Shown here: positions 1 through 5,700 of the stretch, piece by piece
Layout of the letters: every line of letters begins with the position of its first letter
How positions within the stretch are numbered: position 1 is the first letter of the stretch
NCBI GenBank assembly: GCA_902797565.1
Contig: CADBTO010000155.1
Location: forward strand, 1-5,956
DNA from: an uncultured Lachnospiraceae bacterium
GTDB taxonomy: Bacteria; Bacillota; Clostridia; Lachnospirales; Lachnospiraceae
Direction of reading: 5' to 3'
DNA length: 5,956 nucleotides
The notes under the pieces: generated by a model
What the model was told of the DNA's origin: nothing
Database searches by the model: none
Seen by the model: only the letters and a program-made list of their open reading frames with translations
Position numbers and translations under genes: made by a program

Positions 1-2
1 AG

Positions 3-269
3 AAAAAGAATGAGGCATGGGAAAAGAAACTGGAAGGATGGAAGAAAGAGATCAAATGGAAGGTGGTCAAGGGGCAGTGGAAAAAGATTCGCTTGATTAA
101 AAGCCATTATACCACAAAATCCCAGGATACGGAGAGCGATGCAGGCACGGATGCAGCGGCAGAGAGTGATACAGACACAGACGCAGCGGCTGCAGAGGGC
201 GAGGAAAGCACAGATGCCGCATCAGCAGAGAGTGATGCGGGCGCGGGTGACGGCAGCGCAGAGGATTGA
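3..269 (+). CDS. C-terminal fragment of an unidentified protein with acidic low-complexity tail (5' end outside window)
   Basis: The reading frame is open from the left edge and ends at TGA 267-269, so 88 codons of a larger gene are visible. A GTG at 63 could be read as a start, but the frame continues upstream with coding-like composition and no ribosome binding site precedes the GTG, so I treat this as a 3' partial gene. The first ~40 residues are rich in Lys and Trp (EAWEKKLEGWKKEIKW, then GQWKKIRLIK) and look like an amphipathic, positively charged helix. The last ~48 residues are a disordered tail of Asp, Glu, Ala, Ser and Thr (for example ESDAGTDAAAESDTDTD). The 12-mer GCAGAGAGTGAT occurs twice in frame (159-170 and 225-236), a sign of repeat expansion. 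I do not recognise the family. A cell-division or envelope protein would fit a position before murA, but that is inference from context only. Confidence 0.6.
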   Translation, partial: KKNEAWEKKLEGWKKEIKWKVVKGQWKKIRLIKSHYTTKSQDTESDAGTDAAAESDTDTDAAAAEGEESTDAASAESDAGAGDGSAED

Positions 270-349
270 GGACGGATGCCGTAGGGCAGAGGTGTGGACA
301 AGTGAAAACGATTCCACTTGGTTCCAGACGACAGATTTTTTGTGGGCAG

Positions 350-373
350 AACAGACGGGTTTTCCTCTGTTTT
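350..373 (+). terminator. weak candidate terminator hairpin after the left-edge gene
   Basis: AACAGA (350-355) and TCTGTT (366-371) are perfect inverted repeats, with an inner GG/CC pair around a GTTTT loop, followed by only TTT before CCC. The stem is short and the U-tract poor. A second inverted repeat, CAAGTG (299-304)/CACTTG (315-320), lies upstream, with a T-run at about 335-341. Either or both may end the upstream transcript; neither is a textbook terminator. Confidence 0.3.
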
Positions 374-415
374 CCCTTGGAATGCGGGCAAAACGCCGAA
401 AGTCCGCAAACTCCC

Positions 416-443
416 TTGACAAATTTGAAGTGCGTATTAAAAT
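416..443 (+). promoter_or_regulatory. sigma-A promoter for murA
   Basis: A perfect -35 box TTGACA (416-421) is followed, after 16 bp, by TAAAAT (438-443), which matches 5 of 6 positions of the TATAAT -10. Transcription would start near 450, giving a leader of about 20 nt before the murA start at 470. An alternative -10, TATAAA at 443-448, sits at a poor 21-bp spacing. This is the best housekeeping promoter in the window and probably drives murA together with the FIST-GGDEF gene. Confidence 0.75.
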
Positions 444-458
444 ATAAAGGAGTTTGTT

Positions 459-464
459 AAAGGA
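459..464 (+). promoter_or_regulatory. murA ribosome binding site (decides start at 470)
   Basis: AAAGGA lies 5 nt before ATG 470. A better-looking AAAGGAG at 446-452 is 17 nt away and would overlap the predicted transcription start, so it is unlikely to be used. Homology alone would favour ATG 491 (MDQYRMRGG, the usual MurA N-terminus), but no Shine-Dalgarno sequence at good spacing precedes that codon. Confidence 0.55.
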
Positions 465-469
465 TTTTT

Positions 470-1789
470 ATGGGAACAGGTATGAAAAAGATGGATCAAT
501 ATAGAATGCGGGGTGGACGCCCGCTTTATGGAAGTGTAGAGATTTCCGGGGCAAAGAACGCAGCACTTGCGATCCTTGCTGCGGCAGTGATGACGGATGA
601 CGTCGTGGTGGTGGACAATGTCCCGGATGTCCGGGATGTCCGCGTGATGATCGGTGCGCTGGAGGATATTGGTGCCCGGATCAGGAAACTGGACAAGCAT
701 AAGCTTGAAATCTGCGGGGCAGGAATCACCGGATTGTCGGTGGATTACGAATATATCAAAAAGATCAGGGCTTCCTATTATTTATTGGGAGCGCTGCTTG
801 GAAAGTATCGCAAGGCGGAAGTGGCACTGCCGGGCGGCTGTGCGATCGGGAGCAGGCCGATCGACCTTCATATCAAGGGGTTCAAGGCGCTGGGTGCAGA
901 AGTGGATATCGGATACGGGCTGATTTCCGCAAGCTGCGAGCATCTGCTTGGGAACCATATTTATCTGGACAAGGTGTCCGTTGGCGCAACGATCAATATC
1001 CTGATGGCGGCTTCACTTGCAAAAGGCAAGACGATTATCGAGAACGCTGCAAAAGAGCCCCATGTGGTGGATGTGGCGAACCTTCTGAACAGCATGGGGG
1101 CGAATATCCGTGGTGCCGGGACAGATGTGATCCGGATTGTCGGGGTGGAACGCCTGCATGGAACCGAATATTCCGTGATCCCGGATCAGATTGAGGCGGG
1201 AACCTTTATGTTTGCAGCGGCTGCAACACACGGGGATGTGCTCGTGAAGAACGTGATCCCGAAGCATCTGGAGGCAACAACGGCGAAGCTTCTGGAGGCG
1301 GGCTGTGAGATCGTGGAATATGATGATGCGGTGCGTGTTGTGGCAAAAGGACGGCAGCTGCATCCAACGCAGGTGACAACGCTTCCGTATCCCGGTTTTC
1401 CGACGGATATGCAGCCGCAGATGACGGTGCTGCTGGGGCTCGCGCAGGGCACGAGCACGGTGACAGAGAGCATCTGGGAGAATCGTTTCAAGTACGTGGA
1501 TGAGCTTCGGCGTATGGGTGCGGATATCAAGGTGGAAAGCAACATTGCCATTATCTGCGGTGTGCCGACGTACACAGGGGCTAGGGTCTCTGCTCCGGAT
1601 TTACGTGCAGGTGCGGCACTCGTGATCGCGGGACTTGCTGCGAAGGATGGCGAGACAATCGTGGATGACGTGTACTACATCCAGCGGGGTTATGAAGAAT
1701 TTGATGAAAAGTTGCGGCGGCTGGGTGCGGAGATAGAACTTTGTTCCAGTGAGCGGACGAACAAGAGGCTGATGAAGAAGGTTTCCTGA
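470..1789 (+). CDS. murA: UDP-N-acetylglucosamine 1-carboxyvinyltransferase (MurA)
   Basis: This cytosolic enzyme transfers enolpyruvyl from phosphoenolpyruvate to UDP-GlcNAc, the first committed step of peptidoglycan synthesis. The 439-residue product is full length for the family (about 420-430) with a short N-terminal extension. Visible signatures are SGAKNAAL (K29/N30, matching E. coli K22/N23); the active-site loop PGGCAIGSRPIDLH with catalytic Cys124 (E. coli C115); FPTDMQPQ with Asp313 (E. coli D305, the general base); DLRAGAALVIAG with R379; and QRGYEEFDEKL with R406 (E. coli R397). The Cys rather than Asp in the loop predicts sensitivity of the enzyme to fosfomycin. Many Firmicutes carry two MurA paralogues; I cannot tell from this window which one this is. 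Start alternatives are ATG 482 and ATG 491. The stop is 2 bp before the next ATG, so the two genes are probably co-transcribed and translationally coupled. Confidence 0.96.
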   Translation: MGTGMKKMDQYRMRGGRPLYGSVEISGAKNAALAILAAAVMTDDVVVVDNVPDVRDVRVMIGALEDIGARIRKLDKHKLEICGAGITGLSVDYEYIKKIRASYYLLGALLGKYRKAEVALPGGCAIGSRPIDLHIKGFKALGAEVDIGYGLISASCEHLLGNHIYLDKVSVGATINILMAASLAKGKTIIENAAKEPHVVDVANLLNSMGANIRGAGTDVIRIVGVERLHGTEYSVIPDQIEAGTFMFAAAATHGDVLVKNVIPKHLEATTAKLLEAGCEIVEYDDAVRVVAKGRQLHPTQVTTLPYPGFPTDMQPQMTVLLGLAQGTSTVTESIWENRFKYVDELRRMGADIKVESNIAIICGVPTYTGARVSAPDLRAGAALVIAGLAAKDGETIVDDVYYIQRGYEEFDEKLRRLGAEIELCSSERTNKRLMKKVS

Positions 1790-1791
1790 GT

Positions 1792-3588
1792 ATGAAACAG
1801 TTACTGTATGAGGTATATAATGAAGACAGCCTGTCGGACAGCATCCATATGATCCAGGCGGAAACCGCGGAGCGAGAACCGAAGTCCATGGTTTTCCATA
1901 TGTATATCGGGATGGGAATCGCGATGAAAGACGTGATCACGTCCATGGCAAAGACCCTGAAACGGGCTTTTCCACAGGCAGTGCTTGTAGGCGCGGCGTC
2001 TAATGCAGAGATTTTCGAGGGCCATGTCACGGATCCGGAGATAGTACTTTCATGTCTGCTCTTCTACGAAACAGAGGTTGATGTGCTGTCTATGCCGGAT
2101 ATTTGCGGAATGGAAACGGAGGCGGGGATTTCTGCCTGCCGGTTCGTGGACAGGAAAAAGGACATCAAAGCGGCAGAAGTCTTGATCTGTTCGGAACCGG
2201 TGGAAGGCGTGCCGTTCTTCCGGCAGATGGAAAAATGCAATCGGGATGTCGTGGTTTTTGGCGGGCTTCCGATGACACATGATATCAATGTCACGCCGAG
2301 TTTTCTGTTGGATGAGCGCGGGATCATCAGACGGGGCGTGGTGGTTGTGACGTATTCCGGAAAGAATTTTCATATCAATGAGGCACACACGGCGGGCTGG
2401 AAGACCCTGGGGCGGACCTTCAAGGTGACGAAGGCAAAGGGGAATATGCTGTATATGGTGGATAATTTTCCGGCGTTCCGCCTGTATGAGCGGTATCTGA
2501 ATATTCCCTGTGATGATTCGTTTATGGAGAACGTGATGGAGTTCCCGTTGATGATCAGCAAAGGGGACGTACATATGCTCCGTCATCCCGCATCAAGCAC
2601 CTCTGATATGAGCCTGGCGCTTGCGGGATATGTGGAAGAAGGGATGGACGTCAATATTGCTTACGGGGACCCTTCGGTGATTATTGATGATGTCAACAAG
2701 CGGCTGGTGGAAGTGCATGAATTCCAGCCGGAGGCTATTTTGATCTATTCCTGTACGATGCGGAAGATCTTCTGGAGTTATTTCATCAACAAGGAGATGG
2801 AACCGTTCCAGCGGATGGCACAGACGGGCGGCTTCTACACGGGCGGAGAGATCAACCGTGATATGAATACCGGAATGATCATGTGGCATAATATCACACT
2901 GCTTTCGATCTGTATGCGGGAAGGTGAGAAGCATGGTGAACCAGTGCCCCAGGCGTTTGTGGATACTAGTACGCTGCGTGGGCAGGTCGGACTGATTCGA
3001 CGGCTTACTACACTGGTACGCGTGACTACGGATGAGCTGCATGAAGCATTTGAAGAGCTGATGCAGGTCAATGAGAAGCTGCGCTATATGGCGATTATGG
3101 ATAAGCTGACGGAATTGTACAATCGCCGGGAGATTGAACGACGAATCAACGAAGCGCTGGAGCACACGAAATATACCGGCAAGCCGATTGCGCTGGTGAT
3201 GTTTGATGTGGACCACTTCAAACATGTGAATGACACCTACGGCCATGATACCGGGGACAAGATCCTGGAGGGCGTGGCTGCGGTGCTGAATTCTATGGTA
3301 CGCGACAGCAAAGGGGAAGCTGGCGGGCGTTGGGGCGGTGAGGAGTTTTTCATGCTGCTGCCCAATGATACGCTTGCAGAGGCAGAAAAACGCGCGGAAG
3401 AGCTCCGTGCCACGGTAGAGGCGTATCCGTTCCCGAAGGTTCCGAAGCTGACGATCAGCCTCGGCGTCACGACGGGGAACTGGAAAGAAGACCGGAAGGC
3501 GGTCTATGCGCGCGTGGATGACGCGTTGTATCAGGCAAAAGAAGGCGGACGGAACCAGGTCGTTACGATCAAGGCGCCGATCAAATAA
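1792..3588 (+). CDS. FIST sensor domain / GGDEF diguanylate cyclase fusion
   Basis: The 598-residue protein has no signal peptide or membrane segment and should be cytosolic. Residues ~30-215 fit FIST_N (VLVGAASNAEIFEG is the conserved glycine/serine-rich core) and ~225-375 fit FIST_C (LYERYLNIP, then QTGGFYTGGEI). FIST is an intracellular sensory domain thought to bind small ligands. A helical linker at ~395-435 (DELHEAFEELMQVNEKLRYM) leads into GGDEF at ~436-595. This has the DKLTELYNRR entry, the metal-binding FDVDHFKHVNDTYGHD (F471-D472) and the active site RWGGEEF (GGEEF 515-519), so it should condense two GTP into cyclic di-GMP. The canonical RxxD inhibitory site 5 residues before GGEEF is absent (SKGE there), suggesting no classical product feedback. 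The start ATG 1792 has AAGAAGG at 1775-1781, 10 nt upstream and inside the end of murA. Domain assignment is confident; the ligand is unknown. Confidence 0.93.
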   Translation: MKQLLYEVYNEDSLSDSIHMIQAETAEREPKSMVFHMYIGMGIAMKDVITSMAKTLKRAFPQAVLVGAASNAEIFEGHVTDPEIVLSCLLFYETEVDVLSMPDICGMETEAGISACRFVDRKKDIKAAEVLICSEPVEGVPFFRQMEKCNRDVVVFGGLPMTHDINVTPSFLLDERGIIRRGVVVVTYSGKNFHINEAHTAGWKTLGRTFKVTKAKGNMLYMVDNFPAFRLYERYLNIPCDDSFMENVMEFPLMISKGDVHMLRHPASSTSDMSLALAGYVEEGMDVNIAYGDPSVIIDDVNKRLVEVHEFQPEAILIYSCTMRKIFWSYFINKEMEPFQRMAQTGGFYTGGEINRDMNTGMIMWHNITLLSICMREGEKHGEPVPQAFVDTSTLRGQVGLIRRLTTLVRVTTDELHEAFEELMQVNEKLRYMAIMDKLTELYNRREIERRINEALEHTKYTGKPIALVMFDVDHFKHVNDTYGHDTGDKILEGVAAVLNSMVRDSKGEAGGRWGGEEFFMLLPNDTLAEAEKRAEELRATVEAYPFPKVPKLTISLGVTTGNWKEDRKAVYARVDDALYQAKEGGRNQVVTIKAPIK

Positions 3589-3591
3589 AAG

Positions 3592-3642
3592 GCTCTGCGA
3601 TGCAAGGGTTTTAAGCGAACCTGCGCGTTGCGGAGCATTTTC
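3592..3642 (+). terminator. hairpin terminator of the murA / FIST-GGDEF operon
   Basis: GCTCTGCGATGC (3592-3603) can pair along all 12 positions, allowing three G-T wobbles, with GCGTTGCGGAGC (3625-3636). The loop is about 21 nt and the right arm is followed by ATTTTCT. AAAA precedes the left arm, so the structure could also work on the opposite strand. It begins 3 bp after the stop codon of the FIST-GGDEF gene, the expected place for a rho-independent terminator, although the U-tract is modest. Confidence 0.65.
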
Positions 3643-3683
3643 TATATCGTGTCGACGAGAAAAAACAGGAGTTGAAAATAATT

Positions 3684-3908
3684 ATGGATCCAAATTTGTT
3701 TATGAGGATGGCTGGTGCCTGGCAGGGGTTCCAGCAGCGGCACCCGAAGGTTATCCAGTTCTTCCGGAGCGCGGTGGCAAGCGGTGTCCCGGAAGGAAGC
3801 GTAGTTGAAATATCCATCAAGCGTCCGGGGCAGGATGAGATGGTGACGAACCTGCGGGTACTTCCAGAGGATAAGGAGTTTCTGGATATGCTGACGAGGA
3901 TGAGTTGA
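3684..3908 (+). CDS. small conserved-looking protein of unknown function (74 aa)
   Basis: ATG 3684 is preceded by CAGGAG at 3666-3671 (12-nt spacing). A TTG at 3672 would add four residues but directly abuts the Shine-Dalgarno, so I reject it. The product begins MDPNLFMRMAGAWQGFQQ, an N-terminal amphipathic helix with aromatic residues. A Val/Ile-rich segment with alternating strands follows (GSVVEISIKRPGQ, then MVTNLRVLPED), and a short helix EFLDMLTRM ends the protein. There is no signal peptide, membrane segment or cysteine, so it should be a small soluble cytosolic alpha/beta protein. Third-position codon use resembles its neighbours, which supports a real gene. No function can be assigned. 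It has no obvious promoter of its own and may be reached by read-through of the terminator upstream. Confidence 0.75.
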   Translation: MDPNLFMRMAGAWQGFQQRHPKVIQFFRSAVASGVPEGSVVEISIKRPGQDEMVTNLRVLPEDKEFLDMLTRMS

Positions 3909-3980
3909 AACTTGTCTTGGTGAAACAAATTTTAGTGAGACAAATTTTAATGAAGCGTGTTATAGTGAAACAAGTTTTTC
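3906..3980 (+). repeat. five degenerate 15-bp tandem repeats starting at the stop codon
   Basis: Five contiguous 15-bp units begin at 3906, 3921, 3936, 3951 and 3966. The clearest are TGAAACAAATTTTAG (3921), TGAGACAAATTTTAA (3936) and TGAAACAAGTTTTTC (3966). Units one (TGAAACTTGTCTTGG) and four (TGAAGCGTGTTATAG) are more diverged. All start with TGA, and the first TGA is the stop codon of the small protein gene. Because 15 is a multiple of 3, the gene's frame meets five stops in series. The array is AT-rich compared with the flanking genes. Confidence 0.8.
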
Positions 3981-4000
3981 AGAAAAATGAGAAAAAGTGT

Positions 4001-4027
4001 TAAGGGATGGGTCAATTGTTCCGATAA
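4001..4027 (+). promoter_or_regulatory. sigma-28 (SigD/FliA-type) promoter candidate
   Basis: TAAG (4001-4004), a 15-bp spacer and TCCGATAA (4020-4027) match the flagellar sigma factor consensus TAAA-N15-GCCGATAA at 3 of 4 and 7 of 8 positions with exact spacing. Transcription would start near 4034. A housekeeping alternative, TTGTTC at 4017 with TTTAAT near 4039, is clearly weaker. The prediction places the downstream secreted-protein genes in a motility regulon; no flagellar gene is present in the window to confirm it. Confidence 0.5.
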
Positions 4028-4065
4028 TATACATGGATTTTAATTGCAGCTTGTATCAATCGGAA
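4019..4065. repeat. imperfect dyad overlapping the promoter -10
   Basis: TTCCGAT (4019-4025) pairs with ATCGGAA (4059-4065), and nested inside ATACA (4029-4033) pairs with TGTAT (4052-4056). That is 12 base pairs with a small internal loop and an 18-nt centre. The left arm covers the predicted -10 element and the right arm lies about 25 bp after the predicted start. It could be an operator for a repressor; the arms are too separated and lack a U-tract for a terminator. Confidence 0.45.
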
Positions 4066-4156
4066 AAAGGCTGAAAGGAAGGGGCGGCACTCTCTGGTTG
4101 GGAAAAGCTTCAGTTGAAAGACGCTTGCGGAGCAGTTTGGAGGCATTTTGGCGGAA

Positions 4157-4180
4157 GCCGGGTTTTGAACCGGGCGTTTT
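4157..4180 (+). terminator. terminator-like hairpin inside the leader
   Basis: GCCGGGTT (4157-4164) pairs with AACCGGGC (4168-4175) with one G-G mismatch and a TTG loop, and is followed by GTTTT (4176-4180). It lies between the predicted promoter and the first secreted-protein gene, so it may act as an attenuator, or end a short transcript of about 145 nt. Stem stability is good but the U-tract is short. Confidence 0.45.
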
Positions 4181-4243
4181 AGTCTGAGCGTTTAGAACGT
4201 TGGTTTGGACGCGGTTTTTGCATGAAGGTTTCCGACAAAAGGG

Positions 4244-4276
4244 GGGACGGAGTCCCTGTACAACCTGGAAAAGGAG
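4244..4276 (+). promoter_or_regulatory. GGA-loop hairpin plus ribosome binding site (CsrA-like target)
   Basis: GGGAC (4244-4248) and GTCCC (4252-4256) form a perfect 5-bp stem whose whole loop is GGA. Fifteen nucleotides after it comes AAGGAG (4271-4276), the ribosome binding site of the gene at 4289 (12-nt spacing). Both carry the A-N-GGA core recognised by the translational repressor CsrA (ACGGA and AAGGA). A loop site paired with a second site on the Shine-Dalgarno is the layout known for the Bacillus subtilis hag flagellin leader. Binding here is inferred only. Confidence 0.4.
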
Positions 4277-4288
4277 AGTGTAAATATT

Positions 4289-5080
4289 ATGAAAAACAAA
4301 TTTGCGAAAAAACTATTTACCGGTATTCTCGCTCTGACTGTGGCAGTTTCGACGGTGCTCGTGCCTGGTGCCGGGACGCAGGCTCTGGCGGACACAAAGG
4401 GCGGGACGAGTTCGGCGGCGGGGGAGAACCGTCTGGATATGTTTGATAAGCATCCTTCCATCAGCAAGGAACTGAAGCTTCGGAAAGAGAATCCTTCATT
4501 CATCGGCTTCCGGGGCGTGGGTTTGAAGAAATATACAACGCGCCTGCGCAGTATCTCGCACAGTGCAGGGGATGATGGCTGGAAAACAGCGGTGTACCAG
4601 ATTCGGTTTACCCGCCAGTGGAACCCCACAAACAAAGAAGTTGCGAAGCTTCATGAGAACGGTGTGCAGAATGGCGGCGTATCGGTTGTGGTGCTGAACA
4701 AAGTGAATGGGATGTCTTATGAGCCGAATGGCACGGCGGATGGCGTTGGTGTCCGGATTCGGTACAAGTATGGGAATATTGTGAAGTATATCGACACGCG
4801 CAGCGAAGATGAGAAGTGGATCAAGCTTCCGCGGACGATTGATGCGACTGTGACGATTACTTATCGGGAAGGAAATGAGAACATTGCGATCGGTGCCGGG
4901 TCTACGGGGCTTTCCTATGTATCCGGGTCGATGGAGAAGTTCCGCGATGGGAAGCTGAAGTATATCAACAGTTCGTTTTTCCGGAAGGTGAGCTGCCAGC
5001 GCGAATCGGACAAGCGGGGCAACGTGGTGAATGATGGGAAAGCTCGCAGGAATCCGTGGATGTATTTCCGGTCCTTCTGA
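4289..5080 (+). CDS. secreted basic protein of unknown function (263 aa)
   Basis: The start ATG 4289 follows AAGGAG at 4271-4276. A standard Sec signal peptide is visible: positive MKNKFAKK, hydrophobic core at about 9-27, and a likely signal peptidase I site TQALA|D after residue 34. The mature ~229 residues have many short, strand-like segments (for example VSVVVLNKV, GVGVRIRYKY, ATVTITYREG), suggesting a beta-rich extracellular domain. By hand count they hold about 40 Lys/Arg against about 24 Asp/Glu, so the protein should be clearly basic. There is a single cysteine near residue 234, so no internal disulfide is expected. I see no catalytic motif, no sorting signal and no membrane anchor, so it is either released or retained on the wall by charge. 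It is probably co-transcribed with the gene at 5110 (29-bp gap). I do not recognise the family. Confidence 0.85.
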   Translation: MKNKFAKKLFTGILALTVAVSTVLVPGAGTQALADTKGGTSSAAGENRLDMFDKHPSISKELKLRKENPSFIGFRGVGLKKYTTRLRSISHSAGDDGWKTAVYQIRFTRQWNPTNKEVAKLHENGVQNGGVSVVVLNKVNGMSYEPNGTADGVGVRIRYKYGNIVKYIDTRSEDEKWIKLPRTIDATVTITYREGNENIAIGAGSTGLSYVSGSMEKFRDGKLKYINSSFFRKVSCQRESDKRGNVVNDGKARRNPWMYFRSF

Positions 5081-5109
5081 TCCTTCTGGTTCTTCAAAGG
5101 AGATTCATT

Positions 5110-5685
5110 ATGAAGAAGATAGCAGTGTTTATGGCGACTGGCGTGCTCGTTGGGGCGATTTCGCTTTTTGGCGCAGGTGCTTTGGAAAATCCGTTTGAAA
5201 CGCAGGCCTATGCGGAGGAAGACGATGTGGATCTGGTGGATGACACCGGGGAAGACGAAGAGCCGGACGACGCGGATGTGGATGAGGACGACGGGGAAGA
5301 GCCGGACGAAATACCGGACGATGATGAGGATGACGGAGACGATTTCGACGATTTCGACGATTTTGATGATGCGGATGCAGAAGCGGATGACGGGGAAAGC
5401 GGGAATGCGGATGCGGCAGGTGCGTTTGCGGAAGAGGATAATGAAGATGCAAACGTTGAGGTAGTCGAGACAAATAAGGACAAAGAGGTTCCGGCTGCGC
5501 CCAAGAAGACCACGACTCCTGCACGCAAAACAGTTGCACGGCAGCAGACAACGGTTCGTTCCAGGTCTACGGACAAGACCTACAAGACGGGAGACAGCAT
5601 CGGGAAAGAGATTTTCCTGTATATTGGTACGGGTGCGCTGGTGCTTGCGTCCTTGTTTGTCGCATTCTCCAGGAAGCGCAGTTAA
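5110..5685 (+). CDS. exported Asp/Glu-rich protein with sortase-like C-terminal anchor (191 aa)
   Basis: ATG 5110 is chosen because AAAGGAG (5096-5102) sits 7 nt upstream and MKKIAVFMATGVLVGAISLF is a signal peptide, with probable cleavage QAYA|EED after residue 35. The frame stays open to an ATG at 5056, which would put 18 unlikely residues in front. Mature residues 36-120 are extremely acidic, including three FDD repeats. Residues 121-157 form a basic, Thr/Lys/Arg-rich linker (APKKTTTPARKTVARQQ). The C-terminus is YKTGD (158-162), a hydrophobic segment at about 168-186, then SRKRS. That is the three-part layout of an LPXTG sorting signal, with YKTGD in place of LPKTGD. The protein is therefore probably wall- or membrane-anchored, with the acidic region outside. 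Its acidity contrasts with the basic product of the preceding gene. Family unknown; low complexity makes homology searches unreliable. Confidence 0.85.
   Translation: MKKIAVFMATGVLVGAISLFGAGALENPFETQAYAEEDDVDLVDDTGEDEEPDDADVDEDDGEEPDEIPDDDEDDGDDFDDFDDFDDADAEADDGESGNADAAGAFAEEDNEDANVEVVETNKDKEVPAAPKKTTTPARKTVARQQTTVRSRSTDKTYKTGDSIGKEIFLYIGTGALVLASLFVAFSRKRS
5338..5364 (+). repeat. three tandem 9-bp repeats encoding FDD units
   Basis: GACGATTTC occurs at 5338-5346 and 5347-5355 and GACGATTTT at 5356-5364, encoding repeated Asp-Asp-Phe. Because the unit is a whole number of codons, gain or loss of copies would change the length of the acidic region without shifting the frame. Confidence 0.75.
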
Positions 5686-5700
5686 AATGGGGCCTGCTGT

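Larger units (their letters stand above)
3909..4288 (+). other. 380-bp gene-free region: repeats, promoter and long leader
   Basis: I see no supportable coding sequence here on either strand. From left to right it holds the 15-bp repeat array, a purine-rich AT spacer, a sigma-28-like promoter with an overlapping dyad, about 90 bp with no clear signal (4066-4156), a terminator-like hairpin, and a GGA-loop hairpin just before the ribosome binding site of the secreted-protein gene. If the promoter is real, the transcript leader is about 255 nt, long for an ordinary gene. Confidence 0.6.

Noticed and set aside
383..408. Inverted repeat TGCGG/CCGCA just before the murA -35
   Set aside because: Only 5 bp pair across a 16-nt loop, with nothing to set it apart from chance; too weak to call an operator.
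139..447. Plus-strand frame of 102 codons overlapping the left-edge gene and the murA promoter
   Set aside because: It runs in another frame through the acidic tail and over the -35/-10 elements; its low-complexity Arg/Gln start is a frame shadow.
4066..4180. Cyclic di-GMP (GEMM) riboswitch in the leader
   Set aside because: It was tempting because a diguanylate cyclase is nearby and a GCCGGGTT segment is present, but the conserved ACGCAAAG core and the tetraloop-receptor arrangement are not there.
5056..5109. Upstream ATG 5056 as the start of the acidic protein
   Set aside because: It overlaps the end of the preceding gene, lacks a good ribosome binding site, and would bury the signal peptide behind 18 residues; ATG 5110 has AAAGGAG at 7 nt.
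5129..5576. Minus-strand frames rich in Pro/His or in Ser
   Set aside because: These are mirror images of the GAC/GAT/GAA repeats of the acidic protein, with no independent evidence.
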